Positions 1 to 9,700 of a DNA stretch of 64,000 bases are shown one piece after another. Each line of letters begins with the position of its first letter. Position 1 is the first letter of the stretch. Source of the DNA: Ectopseudomonas chengduensis (lineage in GTDB: Bacteria; Pseudomonadota; Gammaproteobacteria; Pseudomonadales; Pseudomonadaceae). The stretch spans positions 124,001 to 188,000 of the forward strand of contig NZ_FMZQ01000004.1 in assembly GCF_900102635.1 (NCBI RefSeq). Direction: 5' to 3'. The notes under the pieces were generated by a model. It made no database searches, was not told the DNA's origin, and saw only the letters and a list, made by a program, of their open reading frames with translations. The position numbers and the translations under genes are program-made.

Positions 1-278
1 CTGCCCTCATCCATCTCCCGTTTCGGCACGCTCAGCCACCCGACATGGAAGGTGTGAGCATCGGTAACACTGCCTGCGCGAACCAGAAGAAAGTTGGCTT
101 TACAGACAAGCCAGCGCTGCCAATCCTGCTATCGGGCATGGTCCTGTTGCGACCGCTTTCAGAAAGACGACCGCCCTCTGATTTCCCGGAACAGAGCCCT
201 ATGGCGTCGGCTCCGTGAAGTGCCTGACAAGGCGATGCTCAGTGGTTCATCGACATGGACGCAGGCAGTGGCATCGGG
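1..278. other. Leading non-coding stretch
   Basis: No convincing gene is visible upstream of the ABC transporter operon. The open frames here are GC-driven shadows of the downstream ATPase gene. The stretch probably holds the promoter of the efflux operon, but I could not identify clear -35/-10 boxes or an operator. Confidence 0.4.
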
Positions 279-983
279 ATGCTCGAAAACAATAACGAAG
301 AACAGCTCATCCAGTTGCAGCACATTGGCAAGCACTACCGGCTTGCCGACAAAACGCTGCATATCCTCGACGACGTCTGCCTGCGGATCGCCAGCGGGGA
401 GAGCTGCGCCGTCCTCGGCAGCTCCGGTTCGGGCAAGAGCACCCTGCTCAACGTGCTCGGCCTGCTCGACCTGCCCGATACCGGCAACTACCACCTCAAT
501 GGTATCGACGTCGCCCAGGCCAGCCCGGACCAGTTGGCCGCCCTGCGTAACCAGCTGATCGGTTTCGTCTTCCAGAGCTTCAACCTGCTTCCCCGCCTCA
601 GCGCACTGGACAACGTCGCCTTGCCCCTGACCTATCGCGGCATCGCGCCCGGCCAGGCGCGCGAACAGGCGCACGCCATGCTCGCCAGGGTCGGCCTGGG
701 CGAACGCAGCGAGCATCGCCCCGCCAGCCTGTCCGGTGGGCAGCGCCAACGCGTCGCCATCGCCCGCGCGCTGGTCGGCAAGCCTGCACTGATTCTCGCC
801 GACGAACCGACCGGCAATCTCGATGCCAGCACAGCCCAGGAGATCATGGCGTTGCTGCTCGAGCTCAACCGCGAGCAAGGCGTGACGCTGATCGTGGTCA
901 CCCATGACCCGCTGATCGCCAACCGCCTGGCGCGCCAGGTCGAGGTGCACCAGGGGCTGCTGCGCGAGGCCGGCGCAGCATGA
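279..983 (+). CDS. MacB/LolD-type ABC transporter ATP-binding protein
   Basis: This is the cytoplasmic ATPase of a MacB-like tripartite exporter, about 234 residues. Walker A is GSSGSGKST near residue 47, the signature is LSGGQRQRVAIARAL near residue 150, and Walker B is LILADEPTGNLD, followed by a switch His in VTHDP. The spacing and motifs are those of the MacB/LolD branch, which couples ATP hydrolysis to periplasmic substrate movement. I prefer the ATG at 279 (MLENNNEEQ), because the in-frame ATG at 255 adds residues not expected in the family and neither has a strong ribosome site. The stop overlaps the permease start (ATGA), so translation is coupled. The substrate (peptide, lipopeptide or drug) cannot be read from the sequence. 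Confidence 0.9.
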   Translation: MLENNNEEQLIQLQHIGKHYRLADKTLHILDDVCLRIASGESCAVLGSSGSGKSTLLNVLGLLDLPDTGNYHLNGIDVAQASPDQLAALRNQLIGFVFQSFNLLPRLSALDNVALPLTYRGIAPGQAREQAHAMLARVGLGERSEHRPASLSGGQRQRVAIARALVGKPALILADEPTGNLDASTAQEIMALLLELNREQGVTLIVVTHDPLIANRLARQVEVHQGLLREAGAA

Positions 984-2194
984 GCCCGGCCATGCCGTTG
1001 AGTACCGGGCCGAGCGCCGCACAGATACTGGTCGAGGCGCTGAACAGCCTACGCATGCTCGGTCGGCGCTCCTTGCTGGCCCTGCTGGGCATCGTCATGG
1101 GCAGTTGCTCGGTGGTGGCCCTGCTCAACATCGGCGGCAATGCCGCCGCGCAATCGATAGCGATCTTCCGCAACCTGGGCAGCGATACCCTGGTGCTGCA
1201 GCTGCCACCACAACCCACCGGGCGCGACGGCCTGCCCCTGCGTCTGAGCGTGGAAGCGCTGGCTCGACAAACCCAGGCCATCGCCAGCCTGTCTCCGGTG
1301 ATGACCTATGGCGCACCGGCGATCTTCCACGGACGGATCGGCAACGCCAACATCATCGGCGCCGACCCGGCACTGTTCGAGGCCGCGCGTCTGGATATCG
1401 CCAGCGGCCGGTCGCTGTCGGGGTTCGACCGCAAGGAAGCCTATGCGGTCATAGGCGCCTCGCTGGCACAGACCCTGAGCCTGCCGGACGATCCGCTGCA
1501 ACCGGGTGATCAGTTACGCCTGCAGTCCTATCAATTCAGGGTCGTTGGCATTCTCCAGGAAGGTGCCCCCGGCATGCTCCTGCCGTTCAATGCCAACGAA
1601 ACGCTGTTCATCCCCATGGAGGGCATGACGCGCATCAATCCCGTGCCACAGATCAGCCACGTTGTGGCCCGCGCCAACAGCGCCGAAGAAGTCATCCAGG
1701 CCGGCGAGCAATTGCGCCAGGCTCTCACCCAGCGCATCGCTGGGGATGCTCCGGTTACCCTGATCTTCGCGCAGCAGATCCTCGAGGGCATGCAACAGCA
1801 GACCCGAACCTTCACCTACCTGCTGGCAGCGCTCGGCGTCGTCTCGCTGATAGGTGGCGGCGTAGGCGTGATGAACGTGATGCTGATGAACGTCAGCGAA
1901 CGCCGCCGGGAGATCGGCGTGCGCCTGGCCCTGGGCGCACGGCGCAGAGATATCCGCAACCTGTTCCTGGTCGAGGCCGTGGCCTTGACCAGCGTTGGCG
2001 CACTGCTGGGCGCCGTTCTCGGCATGCTGGGAGGCTGGGGCTATGCGCAGCTGTCTGGCTGGGCATTTTTTCTGGCCCCCGGCGCGCTGCCCCTGGGCAT
2101 CGGCAGTACGGTGCTGGTCGGCCTGTTCTTCGGTCTGCATCCGGCCATCGCCGCGTCGCGCCTGCAACCGGTAGAGGCGCTGCGCGATGAATAG
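980..2194 (+). CDS. MacB/FtsX-type ABC transporter permease
   Basis: This is the membrane partner of the preceding ATPase, 404 residues. It has one N-terminal membrane helix (about 30-52), a large periplasmic MacB-type core domain (about 55-275), then three helices around 279-302, 330-355 and 368-392 that make an FtsX domain. The cytoplasmic loop RRREIGVRLALGARRRDI is the typical coupling-helix sequence of MacB permeases. Start and stop overlap both neighbours (ATGA with the ATPase, 8 nt with the outer-membrane channel gene), which indicates one polycistronic message. MacB is usually a single ATPase-permease polypeptide. Here the two functions are split, as in YknYZ- or LolCDE-like systems. 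Confidence 0.9.
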   Translation: MSPAMPLSTGPSAAQILVEALNSLRMLGRRSLLALLGIVMGSCSVVALLNIGGNAAAQSIAIFRNLGSDTLVLQLPPQPTGRDGLPLRLSVEALARQTQAIASLSPVMTYGAPAIFHGRIGNANIIGADPALFEAARLDIASGRSLSGFDRKEAYAVIGASLAQTLSLPDDPLQPGDQLRLQSYQFRVVGILQEGAPGMLLPFNANETLFIPMEGMTRINPVPQISHVVARANSAEEVIQAGEQLRQALTQRIAGDAPVTLIFAQQILEGMQQQTRTFTYLLAALGVVSLIGGGVGVMNVMLMNVSERRREIGVRLALGARRRDIRNLFLVEAVALTSVGALLGAVLGMLGGWGYAQLSGWAFFLAPGALPLGIGSTVLVGLFFGLHPAIAASRLQPVEALRDE

Positions 2195-3674
2195 GCGACT
2201 GGCGCTCGGCGCGTTCCTCATCGTTACCCTCAGCGCACCAGCACAGGCGTGGCGGGAAGAGCCCTTGCGCCCTTCGGCACCCAGCATGCCCGACCCGGCG
2301 CCAGCTGAACTGCTCAGTGAACAGATGGCCGACCTGTCGCTGGTCGACGCGGTGTTTCTCGGGCTGCGCAACAACCGCTCGATCAAGAGCGCCTACCTCT
2401 GGCGCATCGCCGACAAGTTCGACCTGCGGGTATCGGAGGACGCGTTCAACCCCAAACTGTATCTCTCCAACAGCTACCGAGCCTCGCGGGGGCATGCCGA
2501 TAGCCAGCGTGCGGGTCAGTTCGGCGCCACAGCGACCTTGCTGGGAGAATACGGCACCGTGGTCAGCCTCGGCTGGAGCAAGTACCACACGCAAGCCAAC
2601 CAGGCGGGCTGGCGCCGCAACGACGGCGTCGACTTCAGCATCATCCAGCCGCTGCTGCGTGGCGGCGGGCGCGACGTCACCACCGCGCCACTGCGACTCG
2701 CGCAACTGACCGAAGAGGCCAACAGGCTCGGCCTCAAGGCCGGCATCTCGCAGACCGTCGCGGCGATCATCTTCGCTTACCGCGAGCTGCTGCGCGCCCA
2801 GGAGCAGCTGGACATCGCCAGGGCCGCCCTACAGCGTTCGCAGGAGCTGTTGAGCGTCAACCAGGCGATGATCGAGGCTGGGCGGATGGCGGAGTTCGAG
2901 GTGGTGCAGACCGAAGCCAGCCTGGCCAGCCAGGAGCTTGGCGTCGAGGAAGCGGCCAATCTGGTCGACCGCAGCCGCCTGGAGCTGCTGCGCCTGCTCG
3001 CGCTGGATCTCTCTTCGCCAGTGCGGGCAACCGATGCCCTGCACGCTGAAGCGATCGAGATCGATCCCGGCCAGGCCATCAGTCTGGCCGAGCGACAGCA
3101 ACCCGACTTTCTGCGCCAGTTGATCATGCGCCAGCAAGCGGACATCAACCTGCTGGTCGCCAAGAACCAGAGCCTCTGGGATCTGTCGCTCGAAGTCGGC
3201 GCCAATCAGGCCAGAGATCGCTACGGCTCGACCTATGGCAATGGCGCAGATCGCAGCTGGGACAGCTATGCCGGCATACGGCTCGACATCCCCATCGGCG
3301 ATCTGAGCAGACGCCAGGGGGAAGTACATGCCCGGATCAACGTCGAAGATCAGCAACTGCAGTTGGCCGATGCCCGGCAGGCACTGATCCGCAACGTCAA
3401 GGATGTCATACGGGATGTAAGCACCCGCTGGCGCCAGTACGAAATCGCCCAGCGTGGTGTGGAACTGTCCAAGCGCAAGCTGGCGATCGAACGGGACAAG
3501 CTGGCCGCCGGGCGCTCCAGCAACTTTCAGGTGCTGAGCTTCGAGAGCGACCTGCAGAACGCCGAGAACGCTCGTCTCAACACCGTGATCGCCTACCTCA
3601 ACGCGCAGACGCAGCTGGACCTGACCCTGGGCATGACGCTGGAAAGCTGGGACATCATCCTCAATGACCACTAA
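2187..3674 (+). CDS. TolC-family outer membrane efflux protein
   Basis: This 495-residue protein has a signal peptide ending near residue 21 (SAPAQA) and two outer-membrane efflux repeats rich in long amphipathic helices (about 180-270 and 370-490), as expected of a TolC trimer. The sequence SSNFQVLSFESDLQNAE near residue 450 resembles the tip regions of OEP family members. It overlaps the permease gene by 8 nt and the adaptor gene by 11 nt, so the channel is encoded inside the operon. Together the four genes give a complete envelope-spanning ABC exporter. Confidence 0.88.
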   Translation: MNRRLALGAFLIVTLSAPAQAWREEPLRPSAPSMPDPAPAELLSEQMADLSLVDAVFLGLRNNRSIKSAYLWRIADKFDLRVSEDAFNPKLYLSNSYRASRGHADSQRAGQFGATATLLGEYGTVVSLGWSKYHTQANQAGWRRNDGVDFSIIQPLLRGGGRDVTTAPLRLAQLTEEANRLGLKAGISQTVAAIIFAYRELLRAQEQLDIARAALQRSQELLSVNQAMIEAGRMAEFEVVQTEASLASQELGVEEAANLVDRSRLELLRLLALDLSSPVRATDALHAEAIEIDPGQAISLAERQQPDFLRQLIMRQQADINLLVAKNQSLWDLSLEVGANQARDRYGSTYGNGADRSWDSYAGIRLDIPIGDLSRRQGEVHARINVEDQQLQLADARQALIRNVKDVIRDVSTRWRQYEIAQRGVELSKRKLAIERDKLAAGRSSNFQVLSFESDLQNAENARLNTVIAYLNAQTQLDLTLGMTLESWDIILNDH

Positions 3675-4929
3675 GCGCAAACACTGGCGCCTACCGCGCC
3701 TGATGATCACCGGACTCGCACTGCTGGCGGGCATCGCAGCGCTGTCGTTCCAGATCCAGCCACGCGCCACTGCCGAACCGCCATCCGGGCAGTGGCTGGC
3801 CGTGCAGCCGAGCAACCTGGAGCATCGCATCGGCCTGGTCGGCCGCATCGAACCAGCGCGCACCATCAGCATCAGCGCTCCGTTTGGCGGCAACATCGCC
3901 AACAACTTCGTCGAACCCGGGCAACGGGTCATCAAGGGCGAGCGTTTGCTCAGCATGGATGCCAGCGAGCTGGAGGTGCAGGTACGTGATGCCCTCTCCA
4001 CGCTGCTCAAGGCCCGTCGTACGGTGCGCGAACTTCAGGACTGGGAGGCGGGACAGGAGGTAAGCCGGGCACGGCGCGCCTTGCGCAGCGTGCAGATGGG
4101 CCTGGACGGCAACGAACAGAAACTCAAGGACACACGCTCCCTGCATGAGCGAGGCATCGTTGCCCGCAACGAACTGGAAGAGCTGGAACGACAGACGCAG
4201 CTGCAGCGCCTCGACCTGCAGGCCGCGGAGGCGGAGCTGCAAGCCGTGCTCGAACGCGGCCGCGGCGAGTACCGGCAGATCGCCGAGATGGAGCTGGCCA
4301 ATGCCGAGGTCAAGCACGCGGCGCTGAGCCGACAGTTGGCCTCAGGAGATATCCTCGCGCCGTTCTCCGGCATCGTCGTGCAGGCCCCCGGCATAAGCGC
4401 CGAAGAGGCAGCCAAAGGCCCAGTGCAGACAGGCAGCCGGGTCAGCCAGGGCCAGCCCCTGTTCGGCCTCGCCAGTATCGAGGGGCTGCGCGTCATTGCC
4501 CGAGTCGCCGAACTGGACGTCAACCAGTTGAAAGAAGGCCAGCCGGTCGACGTTACCGGCGACGGTTTCGATGGCCAGCACCTGCAAGGCAAGGTCATGG
4601 TGGTGGGCGGCCAGGCCCTCGGCGGTAGCGTGCCCGGCGGCAGCTCTCAGTTCGAAGTCGTGGTGAGCATCCCGGAACTGGATGAAGCGCAGATGCGCCA
4701 GGTCAGGCTGGGCATGAGCGCCAAGCTGAGCATCCTCACCTATCACAATCCCGACGCGCTCGTGGTGCCCAGCGCCGCAATGCGTCGAGCCGGAGACAAG
4801 TGGCTGCTCGACTACCGCAGCGCCCCCGAGCATCCCGTCAGCGTGGTCGAAGTCGAGGCCGGACGCTCGATGCCTGATGGGCTGGAAGTCTTCGGGCTCG
4901 AGCCCGGTTACGTACGAGTCGCAAACTGA
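3664..4929 (+). CDS. HlyD/MacA-family periplasmic adaptor
   Basis: This 421-residue membrane fusion protein has one N-terminal anchor helix (about 12-30), a lipoyl-like half motif (ISAPFGGNIANNFVEPGQRV, about 72-91), a helical hairpin (about 105-215), the returning lipoyl half (SGDILAPFSGIVVQAPG) and beta-barrel and membrane-proximal domains to the C-terminus. It would bridge the MacB-like permease and the TolC-like channel. The adaptor is the last gene of the operon, whereas many macA genes come first. A GC-rich hairpin directly downstream fits an operon end. Confidence 0.88.
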   Translation: MTTKRKHWRLPRLMITGLALLAGIAALSFQIQPRATAEPPSGQWLAVQPSNLEHRIGLVGRIEPARTISISAPFGGNIANNFVEPGQRVIKGERLLSMDASELEVQVRDALSTLLKARRTVRELQDWEAGQEVSRARRALRSVQMGLDGNEQKLKDTRSLHERGIVARNELEELERQTQLQRLDLQAAEAELQAVLERGRGEYRQIAEMELANAEVKHAALSRQLASGDILAPFSGIVVQAPGISAEEAAKGPVQTGSRVSQGQPLFGLASIEGLRVIARVAELDVNQLKEGQPVDVTGDGFDGQHLQGKVMVVGGQALGGSVPGGSSQFEVVVSIPELDEAQMRQVRLGMSAKLSILTYHNPDALVVPSAAMRRAGDKWLLDYRSAPEHPVSVVEVEAGRSMPDGLEVFGLEPGYVRVAN

Positions 4930-4930
4930 G

Positions 4931-4975
4931 CACACCGCCCCCATCCATTGGTATGGATCGGCGACAGGCGGTGTG
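4931..4975 (+). terminator. Hairpin after efflux operon
   Basis: CACACCGCC (4931-4939) pairs with GGCGGTGTG (4967-4975), and the loop contains a second stem (ATCCAT/ATGGAT). The following T-run is weak (TAGCTTCTT), so this is either a poor intrinsic terminator or an mRNA 3' stabilising structure. Confidence 0.45.
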
Positions 4976-5508
4976 TAGCTTCTTCCCGGTTACTCACAGC
5001 TGATCGATCGGTCAGCAGTCCTACCCATCCTTGGCTGGGGTTTTCTTTCGCCACAGAAGATTACCTTAGAGGCAGACAACGAGCCCGCCGATTGCACCGC
5101 CCGGTCTGCATATCGCTCAACTCGAATGGTCCTGCCAACACATAACGGGGAGCTTGAACCAGATGGAACTGCTCGCTAGGCAACTCTTCATCCGCTCCTG
5201 CTTTCTGTCTGGGCGCAATCACATCACGCCTCGGCATGTTGTGGCCTCCCACTCTATTTCTTCAGCCATTACACCCGGCAAGAAATAAGGACGTTTCACC
5301 GCGATTCGGCGAACTTTTGCTTCGCCTGCAAAACAGTCAACTGCATGCATATGACGACACTTGCATGAAGTTAGCTGTATCCCGAGCGCCTGCCTGAAAA
5401 AACACTCGGGACTGTTCGGGAAGTTCGGGCTGGAAGAGATAGGTCTGTGTTTTGTTGTGCATCTCGTAACAGCCATACATACAACAACAATCTGTTAGTG
5501 AGGAAACA
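4976..5508. other. Intergenic region upstream of praB-like gene
   Basis: No coding signal is visible. Two palindromes are present: GCTGATCGATCGGTCAGC (5000-5017, two mismatches) and GGCGAA/TTCGCC (5308-5313, 5321-5326). The base composition is more AT-rich near the gene, with a good ribosome site (GAGGA) about 6 nt before the ATG at 5509. The long leader suggests regulated expression, but I cannot assign a regulator. Confidence 0.4.
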
Positions 5509-6030
5509 ATGAAAAACAACAAACTGGTTAGTGTCATCGGTGCCCTGGCAATCGGCCTGGGTATTTCCGGTATGGCCTCGGCGGCCACCATCACGGGTAG
5601 CTCTCCGTTCACCGCAACTGGCACCATCGGCGTTTCGGGGCCCTCGTCCTTTGGCGCAACGGTGAACTGCAGCGTCGTCTTCAACGGCACCATCAACGCC
5701 GGCGGGGCTAGCGCCAACATCAACACCGTGACCGTCAGTGGTAGCGGCCTGTGTGCGCTGCCGACCATCACCGGCCTGCCATGGACACTGACTCCAAGCA
5801 CCACCACCGACAGTGGCGAAACCTGGCTCGGTACCGTATCCGGCGTCGGCTTCACCATCGCCGGTGCCCCGCCCCTGATCCCGGCCTCCAACTGCGCAGG
5901 CCCGACCACCATCAACGTGCAATGGACCAACTCCAATAGCACCCTGCGCGTTACCTCCGCACAGGCACTGGCAGGCAACTGCAACATTCGTTCTCTGAAC
6001 GTTCAGGCGCCGGCCATTTCGGTCAACTGA
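5509..6030 (+). CDS. praB: PraB-like secreted protein (alkane oxidation activator family)
   Basis: This is a 173-residue exported protein with a clean signal peptide (residues 1-25, GMASA cleavage) and a Gly/Ser/Thr/Asn-rich beta-type mature part. It has three to four conserved Cys (NCSV, LCAL, NCAG, NCNI) that could form disulfides. The pattern (SPFTATGTIGVSGPSSFGATVNC start, SNC.GPTTINV middle, GNC C-terminus) matches my recollection of Pseudomonas PraA/PraB proteins, which are reported to stimulate alkane oxidation and to be secreted. The family assignment is from memory of sequence style. It lies 98 nt upstream of a FadL-type porin, which fits hydrophobic substrate use. Confidence 0.65.
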   Translation: MKNNKLVSVIGALAIGLGISGMASAATITGSSPFTATGTIGVSGPSSFGATVNCSVVFNGTINAGGASANINTVTVSGSGLCALPTITGLPWTLTPSTTTDSGETWLGTVSGVGFTIAGAPPLIPASNCAGPTTINVQWTNSNSTLRVTSAQALAGNCNIRSLNVQAPAISVN

Positions 6031-6045
6031 ATAGTTGCACGTAGT

Positions 6046-6092
6046 AATAACCCGCGTCCGCATTGAATCGTTCAATAACGACGCGGGTTATT
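6046..6092 (+). promoter_or_regulatory. Intercistronic hairpin between praB-like gene and fadL
   Basis: AATAACCCGCGTC (6046-6058) pairs perfectly with GACGCGGGTTATT (6080-6092), and an inner TTGAA/TTCAA pair lies in the loop. No T-run follows, so it is more likely a partial attenuator or a 3' end protector. Either would allow the small secreted protein to be made in excess of the porin. Confidence 0.55.
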
Positions 6093-6128
6093 GGAAGTAA
6101 TGAAGTTCTCAGACAAAAGAGATCAGCC

Positions 6129-7613
6129 ATGCGCAATAAAAATAATATTCTCTCTGCCAAAACACACCGAACTATCTGGATTGCCGCCATGGCAGGTTCC
6201 ATGTTGGCCGCTTCTCAGGTTCAGGCGGGCGCATTCGGTGTTCCGACCTACGGCACACCAGGCTGGGGCCGTGCATTTGCTGGCGGTTCTATGTGGAAGA
6301 ACGATCCCAGCGCTGCGTTCAACAACCCTGCCGCCATGGCATTCATCGACCATAACGTCGCTCAGGTGTCCGTGCACCATGCACGGGTCAGCCTGAAGTA
6401 CAAAGGCAACGTCTACGACCATCAGGGCGACCCGCGCTCGGATCGCGACCTGGAATTTGACCCGGCCGGTAACCCGACCGGCAACATCATCGATAACGGT
6501 CCCATCACCAACGATGGCGGTCAGGGTGGTTTCGGCAAGGCACTGCCCACCAGCTTTCTGGTCATGCCGATCAACGACCGATTGAGCTTCGGCCTGAGCC
6601 AGGTGGTGCCCATGGGTGCGCAAACCACCTGGGATGGTGACTGGAAAGGTCAGGACTTCGCGGTGGATACCAAGATCGAGACCGTCGGCCTCACCGGCTC
6701 CCTGTCCTTCAAGGTCAACGATGCCTTTGCCGTCGGCGGTGGCGTCATCGTCCAGCACACCAAGGGCTTCATCAGCCAGAACCTCGATCTGCTGGCTGCT
6801 GCCGGCACGCCATCGTCCCAGCTACCGCTGGGCCTGCCACCAGGTATCAGCGATGCGCTGATCCGGGTGAAGGTGGACAACACCTCCTTCGGCTGGTTTG
6901 CCGGTGTCGCATGGAAACCTACCGAGCGCGACACGCTGGGCCTCAACTATCACGCCCGCATTCGCAACAAGCTCAAAGGGGACTACAACATCCATGCGGA
7001 TCAATATTCCTATGATCTGATGACCAACCCGCTGTTTCCTCCGGTCTTCGGCGATGCGACCGCCATCGAACTGGCCTTCCCCGGCCTGAACCTGAACCCG
7101 GACGGCGCCGATGCCAAGTCCCGTCTGGATGTACCTGCCAGCGCCACGCTGGACTGGGTCCATGAGTTCAACGACCGCTTCTCGTTGGGTGCCAGCGTTA
7201 CTTGGACGCAATGGTCATCGTTCAAGGAACTCAAGCTCGAATCCAACGGCAACACCCTGGTAGTCATTCCCTACGACTACAAGGACACCTGGATGTACTC
7301 GATCGGCGGCGATTATCGCGTCACCGAGCAGCTCACCTTGCGTGCCGGCGTGGCCTTGGATCAGACGCCAACCCGCAACTCCACCCGTGACGCGCGGATT
7401 CCCGATGGCGATCGCACCTTTGTCTCTTTCGGTGGCAGCTACCGCTTCGCCACCGAGCCGAACCTGAGCATCGACGCGGCCTACTCCCACCAGTTCGTCG
7501 ACAAGGCGCGGCTGCGCACCGTCAACCAGGATCGCCTGGGCGGCGCCAGCATGGATGGTGAAGTGAAAGCCAAGGGTGACGTGTTCAGCCTCTCGGCCAC
7601 CTACAAATTCTGA
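6129..7613 (+). CDS. FadL/OmpP1-family outer membrane transporter
   Basis: This is a 494-residue outer membrane beta-barrel for long-chain fatty acids or other hydrophobic compounds. The signal peptide ends at about residue 33 (SQVQA|GAFG). The mature N-terminus GAFGVPTYGTPGWGRAFAG followed by DPSAAFNNPAAM is the FadL hatch signature with the NPA motif. The C-terminus ends SLSATYKF, with the terminal Phe used for BAM recognition. I chose ATG 6129 because the longer frame from 6063 would place extra sequence before the signal peptide. A strong terminator follows directly. Confidence 0.9.
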   Translation: MRNKNNILSAKTHRTIWIAAMAGSMLAASQVQAGAFGVPTYGTPGWGRAFAGGSMWKNDPSAAFNNPAAMAFIDHNVAQVSVHHARVSLKYKGNVYDHQGDPRSDRDLEFDPAGNPTGNIIDNGPITNDGGQGGFGKALPTSFLVMPINDRLSFGLSQVVPMGAQTTWDGDWKGQDFAVDTKIETVGLTGSLSFKVNDAFAVGGGVIVQHTKGFISQNLDLLAAAGTPSSQLPLGLPPGISDALIRVKVDNTSFGWFAGVAWKPTERDTLGLNYHARIRNKLKGDYNIHADQYSYDLMTNPLFPPVFGDATAIELAFPGLNLNPDGADAKSRLDVPASATLDWVHEFNDRFSLGASVTWTQWSSFKELKLESNGNTLVVIPYDYKDTWMYSIGGDYRVTEQLTLRAGVALDQTPTRNSTRDARIPDGDRTFVSFGGSYRFATEPNLSIDAAYSHQFVDKARLRTVNQDRLGGASMDGEVKAKGDVFSLSATYKF

Positions 7614-7623
7614 TTTGCAGCGT

Positions 7624-7667
7624 ACGGATACCGGCAGATCGGGGCTCTGTCGGTATCCGTTTTTTTG
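7624..7667 (+). terminator. Rho-independent terminator after fadL-type gene
   Basis: ACGGATACCG (7624-7633) and CGGTATCCGT (7651-7660) form a perfect 10-bp stem, followed by an uninterrupted T-run at 7660-7666. It sits 11 nt past the stop codon. Confidence 0.9.
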
Positions 7668-7799
7668 TTCCGGGCACTCGTCATCTGATACTGCCGTCCC
7701 TCACGCAATATTGCCGTTCTCTATCCGGGCCATGCATGCGCCGCTCTGCCAAGAACAGGCAAAACGGTTACACTGCGCCATCGCTGTCCGGAGTGATAC

Positions 7800-9089
7800 A
7801 TGCGCGAAGAACTGATTCAAGGCCTGCTCGATTTTCTCAACGCCTCGCCGACCCCTTTCCATGCCACCACCAGCCTGGCCATGCGCCTGGAAGCCGCCGG
7901 TTATCGTCACCTGGACGAGCGCGCGACCTGGCACACCGAAGCTGGCGGCCGCTATTACGTGACCCGCAACGACTCCTCGATCATCGCCTTCAAGCTGGGT
8001 AAGCGTCCGGCCGTAGATGGCGGCATTCGCCTGGTAGGCGCGCATACCGACAGCCCATGCCTGCGCGTCAAGCCAAACCCGGAGCTGCAGCGCCAGGGCT
8101 TCTTCCAGCTCGGCGTGGAAGTCTACGGCGGCGCCCTGCTCGCCCCCTGGTTCGACCGCGACCTGTCGCTGGCCGGCCGCGTGACCTACCGCCGCGACGG
8201 CAAGGTCGAGAGCCAGTTGATCGATTTCTACCAGCCCATCGCCGTGATCCCAAGCCTGGCCATTCACCTCAACCGTGAGGCCAACCAGGGCTGGGCGATC
8301 AACCCGCAGAACGAGCTGCCGCCGATCCTGGCCCAGCTCGCCAGCAGCGAAACCGCCGATTTCCGCGCCCTGCTCGCCGAGCAACTGGCCATGGAGCACG
8401 ACTTCAACCCGGACGCGGTGCTGGATTACGAGCTGAGCTTCTATGATACCCAGAGCGCTGCCATCGTCGGCCTCAACCAGGACTTCATCGCCAGCGCCCG
8501 CCTGGACAATCTGCTGTCCTGCTACGCCGGCCTGCAGGCGCTGATCGACGCGGACGACGAGGAAACCTGTGTGCTGGTCTGCACCGACCATGAAGAAGTC
8601 GGCTCCTGCTCGGCCTGCGGCGCCGACGGTCCCTTCCTCGAGCAGGTGCTGCGCCGCGTGCTGCCAGACGGCGACGCCTTCGTCCGCACCATCCAGCGCT
8701 CGCTGCTGGTGTCGGCCGACAATGCCCACGGCGTACACCCGAACTATGCCGACAAGCACGATGGCAACCACGGCCCCAAGCTCAACGCCGGCCCGGTGAT
8801 CAAGATCAACAGCAACCAGCGCTACGCCACCAACAGCGAGACCGCCGGTTTCTTCCGCCACCTGTGCCTGGAAAACGAAGTACCGGTGCAAAGCTTCGTG
8901 GTGCGCAGCGACATGGCCTGCGGCTCCACCATCGGCCCGATCACCGCCAGCCAGCTGGGCGTGCGCACGGTCGACATCGGCCTGCCCACCTTCGCCATGC
9001 ATTCGATTCGCGAACTGGCCGGCAGCCACGACCTGGAGCACTTGGTGAAAGTGCTGACAGCCTTCTATTCCAGCCCTGAACTCCCTTGA
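7800..9089 (+). CDS. apeB: M18-family aspartyl aminopeptidase
   Basis: This is a 429-residue cytosolic di-metal aminopeptidase that removes N-terminal acidic residues from peptides. Metal and catalytic motifs visible are [13 protein letters not shown] (about 80-92), CTDHEEVGS (about 261-269), [12 protein letters not shown] (about 305-316) and the late MHS ligand region (about 400), all as in M18. The length is that of bacterial ApeB. A ribosome site GGAGTG precedes the ATG. gmhA follows after 14 nt in the same direction, so the two are probably cotranscribed. Confidence 0.93.
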   Translation: MREELIQGLLDFLNASPTPFHATTSLAMRLEAAGYRHLDERATWHTEAGGRYYVTRNDSSIIAFKLGKRPAVDGGIRLVGAHTDSPCLRVKPNPELQRQGFFQLGVEVYGGALLAPWFDRDLSLAGRVTYRRDGKVESQLIDFYQPIAVIPSLAIHLNREANQGWAINPQNELPPILAQLASSETADFRALLAEQLAMEHDFNPDAVLDYELSFYDTQSAAIVGLNQDFIASARLDNLLSCYAGLQALIDADDEETCVLVCTDHEEVGSCSACGADGPFLEQVLRRVLPDGDAFVRTIQRSLLVSADNAHGVHPNYADKHDGNHGPKLNAGPVIKINSNQRYATNSETAGFFRHLCLENEVPVQSFVVRSDMACGSTIGPITASQLGVRTVDIGLPTFAMHSIRELAGSHDLEHLVKVLTAFYSSPELP

Positions 9090-9103
9090 GGTTCTGAGAC
9101 GCG

Positions 9104-9691
9104 ATGATCGAACATATCCGCAACAGCCTGCAGGAAGCCCAGCGCGCGCTGGAGGCCTTCCTCGCCAACGAACAGACCCTGAGCAATATCCAGAAGGCCG
9201 CCGAGTTGCTGGTCGAGAGCTTCGAGAACAAGGGCAAGGCCTTTTCCTGCGGCAATGGCGGCTCGATGTGCGACGCCATGCACTTTGCCGAGGAGCTGAC
9301 CGGGCGCTACCGCAAGAACCGTCCCGGCATCGCCGCCGTGTCGATCAGCGACCCAAGCCACATCAGCTGTGTGGCCAACGACTTCGGCTACGACTTCATC
9401 TTCTCGCGCTACATCGAGTCGCATGGTCGCGAAGGTGACGTGCTGATCGCCATCAGCACCAGCGGCAAGAGCCCCAACGTGGTCAAGGCCGCCGAAGCCG
9501 CCAAGACGCTGGGTGTGAAGGTGATCGCCCTGACCGGCAAACCCGGCTCGCTGCTGGAAAGCCTGGCCGACGTCTGCATCTGCGCCCCGGGCGGCGACTT
9601 CGCAGACCGCGTGCAGGAACTGCACATCAAGACCCTGCACATCCTCATCGAGCTGATCGAGCGCAAGCTGAGCCCGCAGAATTACACCTGA
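9104..9691 (+). CDS. gmhA: Phosphoheptose isomerase
   Basis: This 195-residue SIS-domain enzyme converts sedoheptulose 7-phosphate to D-glycero-D-manno-heptose 7-phosphate for LPS core synthesis. Motifs are [20 protein letters not shown] (about 49-68), [25 protein letters not shown] and the C-terminal helix [16 protein letters not shown] with metal-binding His. It is noticeably closer to my memory of enterobacterial GmhA ([15 protein letters not shown]) than to the DiaA/GmhA-like protein usual in Pseudomonas, so the genome may carry both. It converges with the minus-strand haemoglobin gene, with only 9 nt between the stops. Confidence 0.9.
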   Translation: MIEHIRNSLQEAQRALEAFLANEQTLSNIQKAAELLVESFENKGKAFSCGNGGSMCDAMHFAEELTGRYRKNRPGIAAVSISDPSHISCVANDFGYDFIFSRYIESHGREGDVLIAISTSGKSPNVVKAAEAAKTLGVKVIALTGKPGSLLESLADVCICAPGGDFADRVQELHIKTLHILIELIERKLSPQNYT

Positions 9692-9700
9692 GCCCAGGCA

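Noticed and set aside
5000..5326. Palindromes upstream of the praB-like gene as a named operator
   Set aside because: They are short or imperfect and match no regulator I can name, so they are only mentioned within the intergenic entry.
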